From Protopterus annectens (taxonomy: Eukaryota > Chordata > Ceratodontiformes > Protopteridae), in contig NC_056725.1 of assembly GCF_019279795.1 (NCBI RefSeq), forward strand, positions 1,070,613,068 to 1,070,677,067: a stretch of DNA of 64,000 bases, written 5' to 3'. A program made the position numbers and the translations under genes. Below the pieces are notes generated by a model, which was not told the origin of the DNA, ran no database searches, and worked only from the letters and a program-made list of their open reading frames with translations. This document shows positions 38,101 through 50,495 of the stretch, in pieces; position 1 is the stretch's first letter, and every line of letters starts with the position of its first letter.

Positions 38101-38700
38101 GTGGCCCAAGATAGTGGGCTACATACACACTGGTTTACAAAGTCCATTGAACATGTGGGAGAAACAGATAAATGTAGGTATTGTAAAAGTGAATTGAAAA
38201 CAGTTGCACACCTCGTTTCTGGTTGTGACATACTAATGGCAGAAGGACTGCATACTGAAAAGCATAATAATGTGGCAAGACTGTTGTACTGGGGATTGTG
38301 CAAACATTATGGTATTGAAGTGGTTGAAAAACACTGGAAATATGGACGACAAAGTATCGCAGAAAATTCTGAAGTTTACATCATTTGGGATTACCCATTA
38401 CCAACTGTTCAAAAAATAAAAGCTAGGAAACTGGATATAGTGGTCCATGAAAAGAAGACAAAAGTAGCATTGTTCATTGAAATCGCCACACCCAGTCAAT
38501 ACAGTGTCTTGCATACAGAGATGCAAAAATTCATAAAATATCAGGATCTGCAGGCAGAAACAAGAGCAATGTGGAAGAAAGATACACAGGCAGTTGCAAT
38601 GGTAGTAGGAACAATTGGTCTTATAAAAAAGACTGTACAGTCATATTTAGATATGTTACCAATACATGTAACCCCATACAAATTGCAGAAGGAGTCATAA
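38101..38700 (+). pseudogene. R4-like C-terminal zinc motif and restriction-like endonuclease
   Basis: An open frame of 199 codons. It shows CRYCKSELKTVAHLVSGC, a C-x2-C-x8-H-x4-C motif as in R2/R4 proteins. A PD-(D/E)xK-type core follows: ARKLDIVVHEKK (Asp), then ALFIEIATPSQYS (Glu) and KFIKYQDLQAE. In live elements this nuclease makes the target-site nick. It remains open although the polymerase upstream is broken; this may be chance. Confidence 0.82.
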
Positions 38701-39049
38701 CTGGGCACATTGCCGGTGCTGTGAAGAGCACACTTGGCTGATATCAAGGATTGAAACAATACTAATTTCATGAACTTTAATTGTACTTCGACTTAGGAAT
38801 GGGGTCCATTCCCATCATGGTATTAGAAACCCAAAAGACTTGGAGAAATTAAAAAACACATTATCTGCAGCCAGTTCGACAGTAAGATAATGAGCAAAAT
38901 TGTGACATAGCACACCAATGAATGATCACATTAGCAGTGTATTGCCAATGAGATACATCTGGTAACATTAGTTTTACAGCCAATTTTTTGTTGTAAAAGT
39001 TGCCACTGTAAAGATGTATAAAATATCATGAATTCACTGGCAGTCATAG

Positions 39050-39230
39050 AAGTTAAGCACTACTATACTCGAACATCCTACTTATCCATTTATACATTCT
39101 AGAGAATAATGTAAGACATGCAAGCACCACAGAAGAAATCTGACATTTAAATAGTGGCAGTTCTCTGGTGAAACAATGACCTCCTCAGTGTATTGAACCA
39201 GGGGTGTAGACAGACATTCTAATTTTTGTA
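39050..39230. repeat. Diverged outlying unit of the 255-bp tandem repeat
   Basis: The stretch CCTACTTATCCATTTATACA, then GCAAGCACCACAGAAGAAAT and CTCAGTGTATTG match the unit of the array at 41,128-43,230 (CCTACCTATCTAGTTACACA, AAGCACCACAGGAGAAGTCT, CATCAGTGTGT). Confidence 0.65.
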
Positions 39231-39428
39231 ATCATGTGCTCTTATTGATGGCACATAAAATACCTGACATTTGAATAATAGAAACACCCCCCAATCCACT
39301 TAAATGTTTGCAACACTTTCCCTGTAAAAACATTAAATTGATATTTTTTTCATCCAATGACACAGTCATTTAAACATTCATTTACACATTTGTAGACAGA
39401 GAATTGCCTAAAAAATGTGTTCTTTATA

Positions 39429-40797
39429 GATTCATAGGTAAATACTAGGCTAACAAGCAAAAGGGCCTTTTTAGGCCTAGCCATGCATCTTAAATCTCTG
39501 ACAACTTCTGATTTCCTTGGCAAGTATAAGCAGAGGTCTGGGAGATGAACCATTTACAGGTTGCCTGTTTCCATTAGAGAAATGAGTGCCAAACCAGGGA
39601 TAAATTTCCGGATCCCCATCCAATTGTCCAAGCTGCACTTGAATTGGGTTAGGGAGGAACTCTGCTTCACATGGATGGGAGCCTGTTCCACAGATGGGGT
39701 AGTTTCTGGGATACATACCTGTCTGTCCAGCAGGTCCTATTTATATCACAGGCTATTTTAAGTCTTATGAATGGGTAATTCTGGTTCTATTTGCTTTGTG
39801 GATAAGCAGGAGGTCCATCATAGTGGTGTCTGAAAATGCCCTGTATTCCAGACATAGAACTCCTCTCAAAAGCCTGTAGGAGACAAAATACAGGGATATG
39901 GCCTTGAATCAGTCTGCATAGGATAATTTACTTACACTCTGTATTCCTTTAGATACATACAAAAGCAGGAATTGTATCCAATGATAGGTCTATGAAATGC
40001 TGAATTCAGTGGAACAATGACTTCCCTGGACTTAGATGCCATACCTTTGTTTAAAAGTTGTGCAACATAGAATGATTTCCTCAATACTGTTGACATGTGA
40101 TGGTCAAAGGCTAGATTACTATATATGTATGTTCCTAAGTTTCTGACTACTGGATCAACTCTAAGGAGTGTGTTGCCAAGATGATAGTCACCAGGGATGG
40201 ATGAATTCACAAAGGATACTATTATCCATTTCTTGGCATATAGTTTTAGTCCATGGCTCTGACACGAGTTGTTTGTCTGTATCAGCCCCTCCTGGAGAAC
40301 ATTTGTATCAGTGTGGGATTTAATGACAGCTTCTAATTTGCAATCATCTGCATATTTAGTCAGCCAGAGACCAATGACATTGGCCTTGACTTCTGAGAAG
40401 TAAATGCCAAAAATGAGTGGTCCAAGGAGAGATCCCTGAGGGACTCCACTTGTGACTGGCCTCTTTGTAGAGGTGGACTCCCAATTCTACCTTCCTGAGT
40501 CCTGTCTGTGAGCCAGTTGCCTATCCACTGGGAGACATACAAGTTTGTACCTAACCTCTTGAGTTTCAACAACGTCTGAGTGGGATATTGTGTCAAATGC
40601 CTTGACCAGGTAGCCAGTATGAACCATTTTCCCTCATCCATTGCTTTGGTTACCTTCTCAAAGAAGTCCACTAGGTTGTGTAGGCTTGATCTACCATTGA
40701 TGAAGCCAAACTGAGTTGGGTCCAGTGTCTGGAGGTTTACTATATCTCTATTGATCATCTCCATGATAATTATTTCCATTGCTTTATATAAACTAGT
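39429..40797 (-). mobile_element. CR1-clade LINE copy (CR1-4), 5'-truncated
   Basis: The 3' end at 39,429 (one TTCATAGG octamer) is followed by the shared GGCCTTTTTAGGCCTAGCC motif. Homology stops sharply at about 40,797, inside the reverse transcriptase. Confidence 0.88.
39477..40797 (-). pseudogene. CR1-4 ORF2 remnant
   Basis: Reading down from 40,797: TSLYKAMEIIIMEMINRDIV, DPTQFGFINGRSSLHNLVDF and FFEKVTKAMDEGK, then a frame change. An intact YADD box lies at 40,343-40,354 (LTKYADDCK). From 40,210: VVRNLGTYIYSNLAFDHHMS and RKSFYVAQLLNKGMASKSRE. It carries several stops. Confidence 0.88.
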
Positions 40798-40973
40798 GTA
40801 ATCATTACAGTACAAACAGTATACATAGCTATACTTTTTTGTTGCAAAGAAGTTGTGTATATGAAAGGTGGGCATAGGGGATGGTGGAGTCATCTATTAA
40901 TTTAAAATATTTATCCATAAAAGAGTTTGAGCACATGTTCACCTAATGGTGAACACCTCCCACCATGCTCTCA

Positions 40974-41108
<135 letters not shown>

Positions 41109-41127
41109 TCCATATTGTACATTGTAC

Positions 41128-42387
41128 TAATATCTAGTTACACAATCTAGAAATGTACTAGGTGTCAGCACCACAGAAGAAGACTGACTCTTAAGGGATG
41201 AGAGTGCACTTTTGTCAGGATGACTTCATCAGTGTGTTTTACAGAAGATGCTTCCATAAAAATTGGAATAAGAGAACTGTGTGCACATTTAAATGCATTA
41301 TCTTCAGGAGAAAATGGAGACAGCAGCAAACATTACACATACACATAAAAGTCTTCCATGGTGAACATAGAACTTCCTACCTATCTATTTACAGAATCCA
41401 GACAGTAAAGTATTGATCACAAGCCCCACAGGAAATGTTTGACTCTTACTGGAAGAGAGAGCACTTTAGTCAGGCTGATCTCATTGGTGTGTCTTATACA
41501 GGATGCTTCTGTTCAAACTGGGATAAGTGAGCTATTTGAACAATTACATTTATTTTTTCTCAGAAGAAGTGGATGCAGCACCAAGAGTAAAGCACAGTCT
41601 CACCCACTCACTCACACACTAACACACAAAAGTTTTCATGTTGGGTGTTAAACCTCCTACCTATTTAGGTTGCACAATCTCGAAAGCACTGTGCTAGATG
41701 CAAGTGCCACAGGAGAGGTCTGACTTTTACTGGAAGAAAGAATGCACTTTTGTCAGGATTACCCTATTAGTGCATTTCATAGAGCATATTTCCATAAAAA
41801 AATGGTATAAGGGAGCTAAATGCATTCTCATCAGTTGATGTGGAAACAGCAGCAAGCATTAGACACACTCTCACACATACAAGTCTTCCATGGTTGACAT
41901 CAAAACTCCTATATATCTAGTTACACACTCTAGAGAGCACTGTACTAGTAACAAGCACCACAGGAGAAGTCTGATTCTTAAAGAAATAGAATGTACTGTC
42001 AGAATGACTTCATCAGTGTGTGTCATAGAGGTTGAGTCCATAAAAACTGGGATAAGGGAGCAGTGAGAACAGTTAAATGCATTATTCCCAGGGGATGTGA
42101 ATACAGTACCAAGTGTTAAACACAACACATACACATATGAGTCTTTACTGTTGGGTATAGACCCTCCTACCTATCTAGTTACACAATCTAGAGTGTACCA
42201 TACTAGTTGTAAGAGGCGCAGATGAAATCTGACTCTTAAGGGGAAAGTGAACTTTTGTCAGGATGGCCTCATCAGTGTGTCTCATACAGGATGTTTCTGT
42301 AAAAACTGGGATATGTGAGCTGTGAGAACAGTTAAATGTATCCTTCTCAGGAGAAGTGGATACAGCACCAAATATTATATACAGTCC

Positions 42388-42465
<78 letters not shown>

Positions 42466-43230
42466 TACACATAACCAAGTTTTTCATATTGGGCATCAAA
42501 ACTCCCGACTATCTAGGTGATGTAATCTAGAGAAAAATGTACTAGTTGCAAGATCCACAGAAGAACTTTGACTCTTAAGAGGACAGAGTACACTTTTTTC
42601 AGTATGACTTCATCAGTGTGCCTCAAACAGGATGTTTCTCTAAAAATTAGGTTAAGGGATTTGTGCCAATAGTTAAATGTATTCTTCTTAAGAGAAGTAA
42701 ATACAGCACCAAGTGTTGAGCAGAGTGTCACACACATACGTGCAGAGATAAACACAAGTCTTCCTTGTTAAGCATTGAACTGCTTGTCTATCTCATTACA
42801 CAATCAAGAGAGCAATGTACTAGTCACAAGCACCAAAGGAGAAATCTGACCCCATCAGTGTGTATCATACAGGATCTTTCAATAAAAAGTGAGAAACTAA
42901 GCTGTGAAATAGTTCAATAGATTATTCTCAGGAGAAGTGGCTGCAGCACCAAATGGTACACACAGTCTTACATACACACACAAAATGTTTCCATGTTGGG
43001 CACCAAACCTTCTACCTATCTAGGATACATGATCTAGAGAATGATGTACTACAAGCAAGCACTAAAGGAGAAGTCTGACTCTTAAGGGGAGAGAATGTAC
43101 TTTTGTCAGGAAGTGTTACTCACACAGACATACACACGTTACATGTTGGGCATTAAACTGCCTACCTATCTAATTACACTATCTAGAGAGCAGTATATTA
43201 GTTGCAAGTGCCACAGGGGAAGACCAAAAA
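41128..43230. repeat. Tandem array of ~255-bp units, nine copies
   Basis: The landmark CAAGCACCACAGGAGAAGTC recurs with changes near 41,168, 41,421, 41,700, 41,953, 42,212, 42,548, 42,830, 43,057 and 43,205. The spacings are about 253, 279, 253, 259, 336, 282, 227 and 148. Each unit also holds TTTTGTCAGGATGACTTCAT, a CATCAGTGTGT block, an ACAGCACCAA block, a short CA-rich end and CCTACCTATCTAGTTACACA. Units differ by many substitutions, so the array is old. The long 42,212-42,548 unit contains a TC/CA expansion at 42,389-42,462. Confidence 0.88.
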
Positions 43231-44760
43231 TACCTATGTGAATTTAGGCTTTGGAATATTTGTAAAATACAATGCTTGGAAAAGATGGTATTGTGCATTA
43301 CAGGTTGTGCAACAAATACATATCTGTGCACAGGACAATGTTATGTCACTATGATTGTCACATGCAATGACATACTTTTATATTGAAATGTAGATGCTGT
43401 CCTTACTGTGGTACTGTGAGGGATATTGATGGTTTCTATATAATGGGATGACATACATTGACTGTTGTACACCAGAAGATTATCAATCAAGCATTCCTGC
43501 GACTTCATATTGGGATGATTTTGCACTTGTATACTCTCATAATTAGACTATGTGCATTGGCAAGACAAACATGCAAATTGTACATGGGACAGTCAGTGTA
43601 CTGCAGAATGACACTGATTGATTCTGTGAGAATAGGTTAACCAATCATTCAACAAATTGCAAGTGTAAACACTGCACAGCAAACATATACTTTAAAAGGA
43701 TGAATTAAATGAGTCAACATAATTCTGAAATCAAGATGGCTTGTTGATAATAGTAATGCAGACATGCAGTCATTGTCCAAAATTTGCCTCTACATACATA
43801 GGGAAGGTATTAATGTGTCATCAAATAAACAAATCTCACTGTTATGATATAATAAAGATCAGCCTTCATTTTCCTATGATGGATGGGGATTTTGCAGGGG
43901 GACAAGACCCCCACACCCAAAACTTATATATACCAACTACAAGATCACTATACCTCAGTGAAAAAGGAATATTCTGAGAAATGGCATCTCAGATTAAGTA
44001 TATGTAAGTCCAATCCATATTTTGAGACTCACTCTAGTGTATCACAAGATTTCAAACAGTTACCAGTTACCATCATAGACAGGTTACATGTCAGTATACT
44101 TATGCAACTTGAGGGTTGCTCCCAATCCTAAATTCAGCCTCCGATCAGCTTAGGAGGTCCTGCTTGTGCTTCTTTAGGTCACTAGTACATCATCATACTA
44201 CAGCATTATGCAGTTATAGCACATGCCCAGACCATGATGACATTGTTTCCCATTGTGTGGAAGGCTTGTTGCATTGGAGATAGCCTTGGCTAAGCTATTT
44301 CAATCCTCAGCCTTATACTAAGGCCAGGTGTAATTCTTCTGCAGTAGCCTATGGCTATAGGGCTTCACAAGGAGTGCCACAAAAATCCTGAACTCCTCAA
44401 CACCCCACCCTTATGCTCTAAATTTATCACCATTTGCCATGTCTGCAAAAGTCAAGCTAACAAAATGTTTGAATTAGTGTCCATTTCAGATCTCATGTAT
44501 TATTGGTATTGCACAAAGACACACAGCCTTGCCAACTACATTTGCAGAATTGAAAGCAGAGGGACATTTTGGCAGACACATTGGCACTACTTACTTCACA
44601 TGAGCTTTGTCTTGTGTGATGCTCCACCCATTCTCCCGGGTTCCATTATTCAACAAAAAATGCTTAACAGCATGGCTTTTAAGAGTTGCACCTTGGAAAT
44701 TGAAAGATGATGAATTATGACATATTATCATGTTGGGGCTTACACAATGTTAAGATATTA
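43231..44760. other. No gene recognised
   Basis: AT-rich, with no named repeat and no convincing frame. Confidence 0.45.
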
Positions 44761-44764
44761 TTGT

Positions 44765-47240
44765 AACAGCTGGGAGTTGAACCCATGGGATAAAGGACCC
44801 ACAAATTGCAAGTTACATTATTAACTGACAGCTACCTTTCCAGTATGGAAATTAGACAATAGTAATTTCTGAATGAATGGAGAAGCACTTCATTTATGCC
44901 TATATGTATGTGGTCGTAATAATTTCTTGGAATACATTCCTTAAAAGTCATTATTTCTGTTAATAAGTATGTTTCAGATGGATACAGCTGAATCTGCTGA
45001 TTAATACAGGTTGGTTTATGTTACATACTTCACAAGACATTACTGTCCTAAACATATAGTTAGGATATGTGATGAGTCTTGATGATGATTATAACAAAAG
45101 TACTGCGCCCATCATATATATGCAAGTAAATGTCATGTCATATATAATCATTGTCATATCTAGGACACATCTAGGACACTGGACACATATTAGCTTGTGG
45201 TTATAAGTGAAACATTAATGATATTATGTTAAACTGTAGAGTTTCATTATGCAAGACTTACTGACACATTGCTTGCAAGAAACAGGTTTAATATTATAAA
45301 TGTTCTGTAGTGTTACAGTCCTATTTAAAAAGCTGTGAGACATGGACTTCTTACGCTCTTTTTAAAAAGTATCCTGTCACTTCATTCAATCTCTTAATCA
45401 GCAGTGTTCTTGAGATAAACTCTTTGCACTTACTTGTGCCACAGAGATAGTTCTATGACAGGTGGAATTTCTCCTCTCAGTTCTGTCCAGAGTGCTAAGG
45501 AAAATGCACAGTTGCCAGCCATGTTTGCTCTACCAGAAACAGCCTAAACTACATTTTTCATTTTTTTCTTAGTTTGCACACTGCCATATGAAGAGCAAAT
45601 AACTACAATATAATCTCTACACAAGATTCGAAACATGACTCATTGTCCTTATTTGTCTTAATTCACTTCAGGTCCACTTTGTACACAGAGTTTGATGTCT
45701 GTCAGGTGCATTTACTGAAGTAACTTCTATCCTTGTTGCTTAGGGCTGTTAAATGATACCAGGCATGTTTGCTCTACCTAAGGCAGCCTAAACTAAAATT
45801 TTCACTTTTTTGCTTAGGAAGTGAACCTTGTTTCTGTGATTCTGAGTGGAGTGCATATTGAAAAGACATTAGAAAATGAATATGTGATATAGAAAAATAC
45901 AGGAAATAAAGCAAATGCAATGCATGGGTATATGTAGCAATGACCTGAGCAAGAAGTGCATTCAAGTGAAAAATCCTTCTTTCTCACATCTCCTTGCAAT
46001 GTCAGACATATGCTTTCTATAATAAATTATCATAGTTGCAGTTAATGACAAATAATGCAAAGGTGGACAGACTAACATATTAGCAAGAGTGACAGTTGTT
46101 TTTTAAACAACAGAATGGTATCACAACATATGATTAAATATGCATTCAGACCAGCCTCTGTAAAAATAAGTGGATTTATGTGGATTAAGTAGATTTGAAC
46201 TATTAATCACATGCCCTTTATCTTTAAGCTCACTGAACTTACACCTTGTGCCACAGAGAAAGTTAACTGTTAGGTGTATTTTTTTCAGTGAGTAGTATCC
46301 AGAGTGCTGATTGTTGTGCAATGATGCCAGGCTGGTTTGCACTACTTAAGGCAGCCTAAACTGTATTTTTCATTTTTTCTCTTTAGCTGTGAAAGTGACT
46401 TTTGCACTGTCATGTAGTTGGCAAATGCAGAAGACAATATTTAGCAGAAGCATTCAAACAGCTTTTGGAGAATAACAAGTTGAAGACACATGAAATGAAT
46501 CACAATATACATGCAACAATGAGCATAGCTAGTAATGCTTTATAGTGATACATTCAGCTGTCTCACATTTCATTGCCACATTAATAGCATCATGTATATC
46601 TCACAATATCAGGACTTTATTTAATATAATGGTAATGGGCAAGGGCACAAGGACCAGCAGAAATGCTTTCATTGATTATACAGCATACAGAATTAATCTT
46701 TTAATCATTTCAGATGACTTATCTGTCTGTCAACTGAAGTCAATACTAACCTTACTTGAGTTTACCACATCAACATATTCATGCAACAAAATGAGTGTAA
46801 AGAGAAATTATTAAGAACTTCCTCATGAAATTGATCTGGAAACAGGTTTCAATCCTGACATCACCTGTACTGTTTCTCTAAACTGAATACCCTTACAAAT
46901 TAAGCCACAGAGATAAGAGTGTAGCAACTTTTAACTTATTCACTCAGTACTGTTCAGACTTCTGAGTAAAATGCAACAATGCCAGTCTTTATTGCACTAT
47001 TGATGGCAGTCCAAATAAAATATGTCAATTTTCTCCTTAGACAGTTAAATGCAGTTCAATGTTATTGAAAGCTGACAGTTAGTGATGTGCAATGCCAAAA
47101 GGATAATATAGGTCAAATGCTTCACAAATTTTATCAAATTTGTTAGTTATGCTGCAAAAGAGATCTATATGGATTTGAACCTTCAAACAAGGAAATTTAA
47201 AGTAATCAGTTCAACGTACTTCCCAGGACTGCAACAGGCA
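44765..47240 (-). repeat. Cluster of related tRNA-like SINE pieces
   Basis: Minus-strand tRNA-like stretches with B-box-like sequences occur at about 44,768-44,836 (GGGTTCAACTCCC), 45,385-45,435, 46,190-46,255 (TAGTTCAAATCTA), 46,845-46,912 (AGGATTGAAACCT) and 47,165-47,235 (AAGGTTCAAATCC). Several have an A-box-like CTCTGTGGCACAAG. A body containing, on the plus strand, CCAGGCATGTTTGCTCTAC and AGGCAGCCTAAACT recurs at about 45,510, 45,760, 46,330 and 46,985. The copies are diverged and incomplete, and none forms a full cloverleaf. Confidence 0.6.
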
Positions 47241-48699
47241 AAGACATACATTAGCCAGATGACAAAGCACATAGATGTAATGATAATGTGACATTATATT
47301 AAGTCACATTGAAAGTGCAACAGAAACAAGTTATGAAAGTTGTCATTTCATATTTGAGAGTCAATGTCTGGATGATTGGGATATTGCAGTTAGCAAAGGC
47401 ATATACATAATATTAAACAAAGACTGCAGATAATGCTGGAATATCATTTTCTTTCTGTCTTTTGCCTCATGTCATTATCTGCACTTTCATAATAGCAACT
47501 CTATCTCTCTTTCATTGCCATATGTTATCTTTACCAATGCTTAAAGTGATTTTTAATATGAACAACATTTGGTACTAAGGGCCAGTAACTGCAGTCATTA
47601 AAGCCCACATTTGAATGTTAGGACTGTCAAGCTCCTAAATCCCTCAATGTACTTTCACACTTTTGTAAGTCTCTTCTGCCTAATACACTATCAGTAGTTG
47701 TACATCAAAGAGCTGAGACTGTGAAAGCTGATTCTTCTTGCAAAGTAATCATAGACACTTGAAATCCATTAACAGTGTGCACTACTCAGTGCTCATCTTT
47801 GCTTTACAAAGACATGGTATTGTGATTGTGTAGATCCTTACACCATGTTTACCTTCCCTACACTTAGTGCAGAGTGTGGTATTCAGGAATGCTAATCATT
47901 TCACACTTCATTTGCATACTTGTAGCACTCAAAGGGCTGACTCTGTATTATATAAAGGTAATAGTGTAGCTGATGCCCTTGTATCATACTGGGGAGACAT
48001 TTTTGAAATACAGAGCTTGATAATGCTAAAAAAACAAGACTTTGGGAGATTTTTCTATTTTCTACAGTTCTGTATTATCAAGGCATGTTGCTATTTTTTT
48101 ACAAATGCTTTTAATCTAACATTAAATGGTAAAGTAGTGTTTTACATTTTTTTCTTTTATCAATTCATTTGCCATAACCATGCATGTTTTTTTTACAATT
48201 ATGTATTCAGTAGCATCGTTGTAGCCAAGTCTGCATTTCAACAATTATATTACTGAATGTCACATGGCAAATTATTTTAGTTTGTATGTCACATTTGTAC
48301 ACTTATTGCACATGATTATATTATATTGTAAGTATGTAGGATAGTTTTGTGTTTTATTTTGTGTTAGCAGGAAAATAAACATTTGTTCTGCTTGTGTATT
48401 TCTGTCTGACTGAACTGCACAGCAGTGGATATGGCAGTCATAAGAGCTTGATGTTACTTTTCTACTACTACAGTTATCATTTTTATTATTAATCCTGCAA
48501 TGTATTACATGGTTCAACATGCATTATCTCCATTACAGAAGTGTTTTAATATCTGTGTTGATAACTGAGTTTTAAATATACTTTTTTGTTTGTTTTTGGA
48601 GGGGGTCCTACCTTGGGTGTAGTCATAATGATTACTTAGCACATTTAAATTGTTTGTGTGCATGTTGGATGCATGAAGTCACACAGAACTGAGCTCACA
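47241..48699. other. No gene recognised
   Basis: AT-rich. It may include the 5' part of Harbinger-1, but no terminal repeat was found. Confidence 0.45.
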
Positions 48700-48762
48700 G
48701 CCATCATGTCTGTCTATTATATAATTAATTCTTTGTGTTTCTGTTTCATCTCATACAGGGAT

Positions 48763-50330
48763 ATGGCACCTAAGAAGAAATCAGTACCCTGTAAGCCACC
48801 ATATAGCGATGTAGAAAATGAAGTTATTATGCAGGTCTTACATTGTCACAGAACTTTTCTGTTAAGGAGAGGTAGAGGTGATGATCTGCCGATACTTCAT
48901 ATAGCAGCAGGTAGTTGAAGACATTAAGGCAGTTGAAGGGCATGGGAGAATCTAGTCCCAGATACAACACCAGGAAAGCAAAATGATAAGTTCTGTCTAC
49001 CATAGGGCAACTGAAAATACCCAGGAACAGGTGGCTATGGAGGATGGTCCTGCTACTAAATCACCAGTAACTGAAAATGAGGAATTCCTGCCCACTGTCA
49101 GAGATTCTGATAGCGCAGAACAAGGTTCAACTAGAAACCTTGATGGTGGTGCAGATGTGGATGACAGACCCAGAAAGTCCTAAATAGAACTTCTTGGTTT
49201 GCAAAACACATGTGTCATTGTTATATCTTTATATGCATATATCTAAGATGTCTGAAAAGAACAACAGACAGCAATAACTGTGAGTAGACTAAAGTCATAC
49301 AGATATAGTGGCATTTGCTTTTGGTTTGGGAGAGAAATGCAATTGTTCAATATTTTTATGATAATCTTTTTAATCTGGACTTCTAAAGGGAACTGCTCTC
49401 TTTTTCTTCTTTCATTTGCATTGTAATACATAGCAGACTTATTTCCTTTCCATTCCTCACATAAAGGCACTTCTGGATTATAGGCTTCCAGCCTACCTGC
49501 ACATGGTAAGCACACACTTGGTTATTTTTAATATTGTGTATAAGGTAGAATCAGGACTGTATGGCAATTAAGATTTTGTAGCTTTATCAACGATAAAGAA
49601 GTTCAACATATCTTTATTATAAGGAAATATGTGATGAATTTTATTTTTCATTTTTCTGTTATTTGTGTTTATTGCTTGTTATCATAGGTAATCCTGATAG
49701 TGGCAATGTGGAATTTCTACCACCTGATGTCAGAATATCAGTAACCCCTGATGATCGTGGTGGTGATAAAGAGGATCAGTCTGCTGATGCAGAGGGTCAG
49801 CCTGATACTGAGCTTGTGACTCCCACATCTCTTGCCCATTTTCTGGACATAGTCAGTATGTCTACTCATACCCAGGACTTACAGACCTCTGATACTGGAC
49901 AGGCTGAGTTTGGCCCACTTGATCAGGCTAGAGTGGTTACTTTGGTTGTAGAGTCAGTTGCTTTTCCCAGTAGTCATCGCAAGGGTGTGATGTCACACAT
50001 GAGGGTTGGGAGGGATGCTCAGAGGACGCCTGCTGTCCACTCTCCTCCTGAAGCTGGTGTGTCATTAAATGCTGCCAGCTGTATGTATAGGGCTGTAGTG
50101 AAGGCACCGGCATGCTCCACCTAGGCCTCAGAAGAGATAGTGTGACTACTAAATGTCATGCATTCTGACATGAGTCACTTCCTGAACTGTGTGGAAAACT
50201 CCTTAGACAGGAAGAACTTTGGACTGGATCAGGCAGTTTCTGTGATAGAATGTCTGTTGGGGAGGGTTGACATGCTTGTGGCTGGAAAGCAGCTGCATCT
50301 TCTGGTGTTAGTAGACATTGGCATATAAGA
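48763..50330 (+). pseudogene. Harbinger-1 Myb/SANT-like DNA-binding protein, broken
   Basis: An acceptor-like TTTCATCTCATACAG precedes the ATG at 48,763. The protein starts MAPKKKSVPCKPPYSDVENE and continues VIMQVLHCHRTFLLRRGRGD. In the next frame comes QQVVEDIKAVEGHGRI-stop-SQIQH. Two TAG codons stand where a trihelix/Myb domain expects Trp (before QQVV and before SQIQ), consistent with TGG-to-TAG change. Exon-like coding resumes after an acceptor TTGTTATCATAG at 49,688 with a D/E/T-rich linker. It ends in a coiled-coil-like tail, MSHFLNCVENSLDRKNFGLD and VIECLLGRVDMLVAGKQLHL, interrupted by stops. In live elements this protein helps bring the transposase to the DNA ends. Confidence 0.75.
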
Positions 50331-50417
50331 TCCTGTTCCCACAGTGACACTGCATACACTGCTCCATTAGTGATTGCAGTGCACACACCTAGAGTTGGTA
50401 GGCCATGGTGTCATGGT

Positions 50418-50495
50418 TCTGGATATAGTTGTGAGGAGAGCTTGTCAAGCGTACATTCTGGATATAGTTGTGAGGATAGCTTGTCCAGCGTACAT
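50418..50495. repeat. 39-bp tandem duplication in the Harbinger-1 Myb gene tail
   Basis: Two copies of a 39-base unit (50,418-50,456 and 50,457-50,495) differ at two positions. In one frame they read SGYSCEESLSSVH and SGYSCEDSLSSVH, so the duplication keeps frame. Confidence 0.9.

Larger units (their letters stand above)
35990..38830 (+). mobile_element. R4/Dong-type LINE with restriction-like endonuclease, decayed
   Basis: A plus-strand LINE whose reverse transcriptase is followed by a Cys/His motif and a restriction-like nuclease. That architecture belongs to the R2/R4 group (Rex6 in fish), not to the AP-endonuclease LINEs (CR1, RTE) seen elsewhere in the window. The 5' boundary is uncertain. 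The 3' UTR probably ends near 38,830. Confidence 0.8.

Noticed and set aside
41128..43230. CRISPR-like regular array
   Set aside because: The ~255-base units are contiguous, diverged and carry microsatellites, with no short repeat/unique spacer pattern. The context is eukaryotic.
47867..48256. 129-codon open frame
   Set aside because: Phe/Tyr-rich composition follows from AT-rich DNA. There are no motifs, domains or supporting context.
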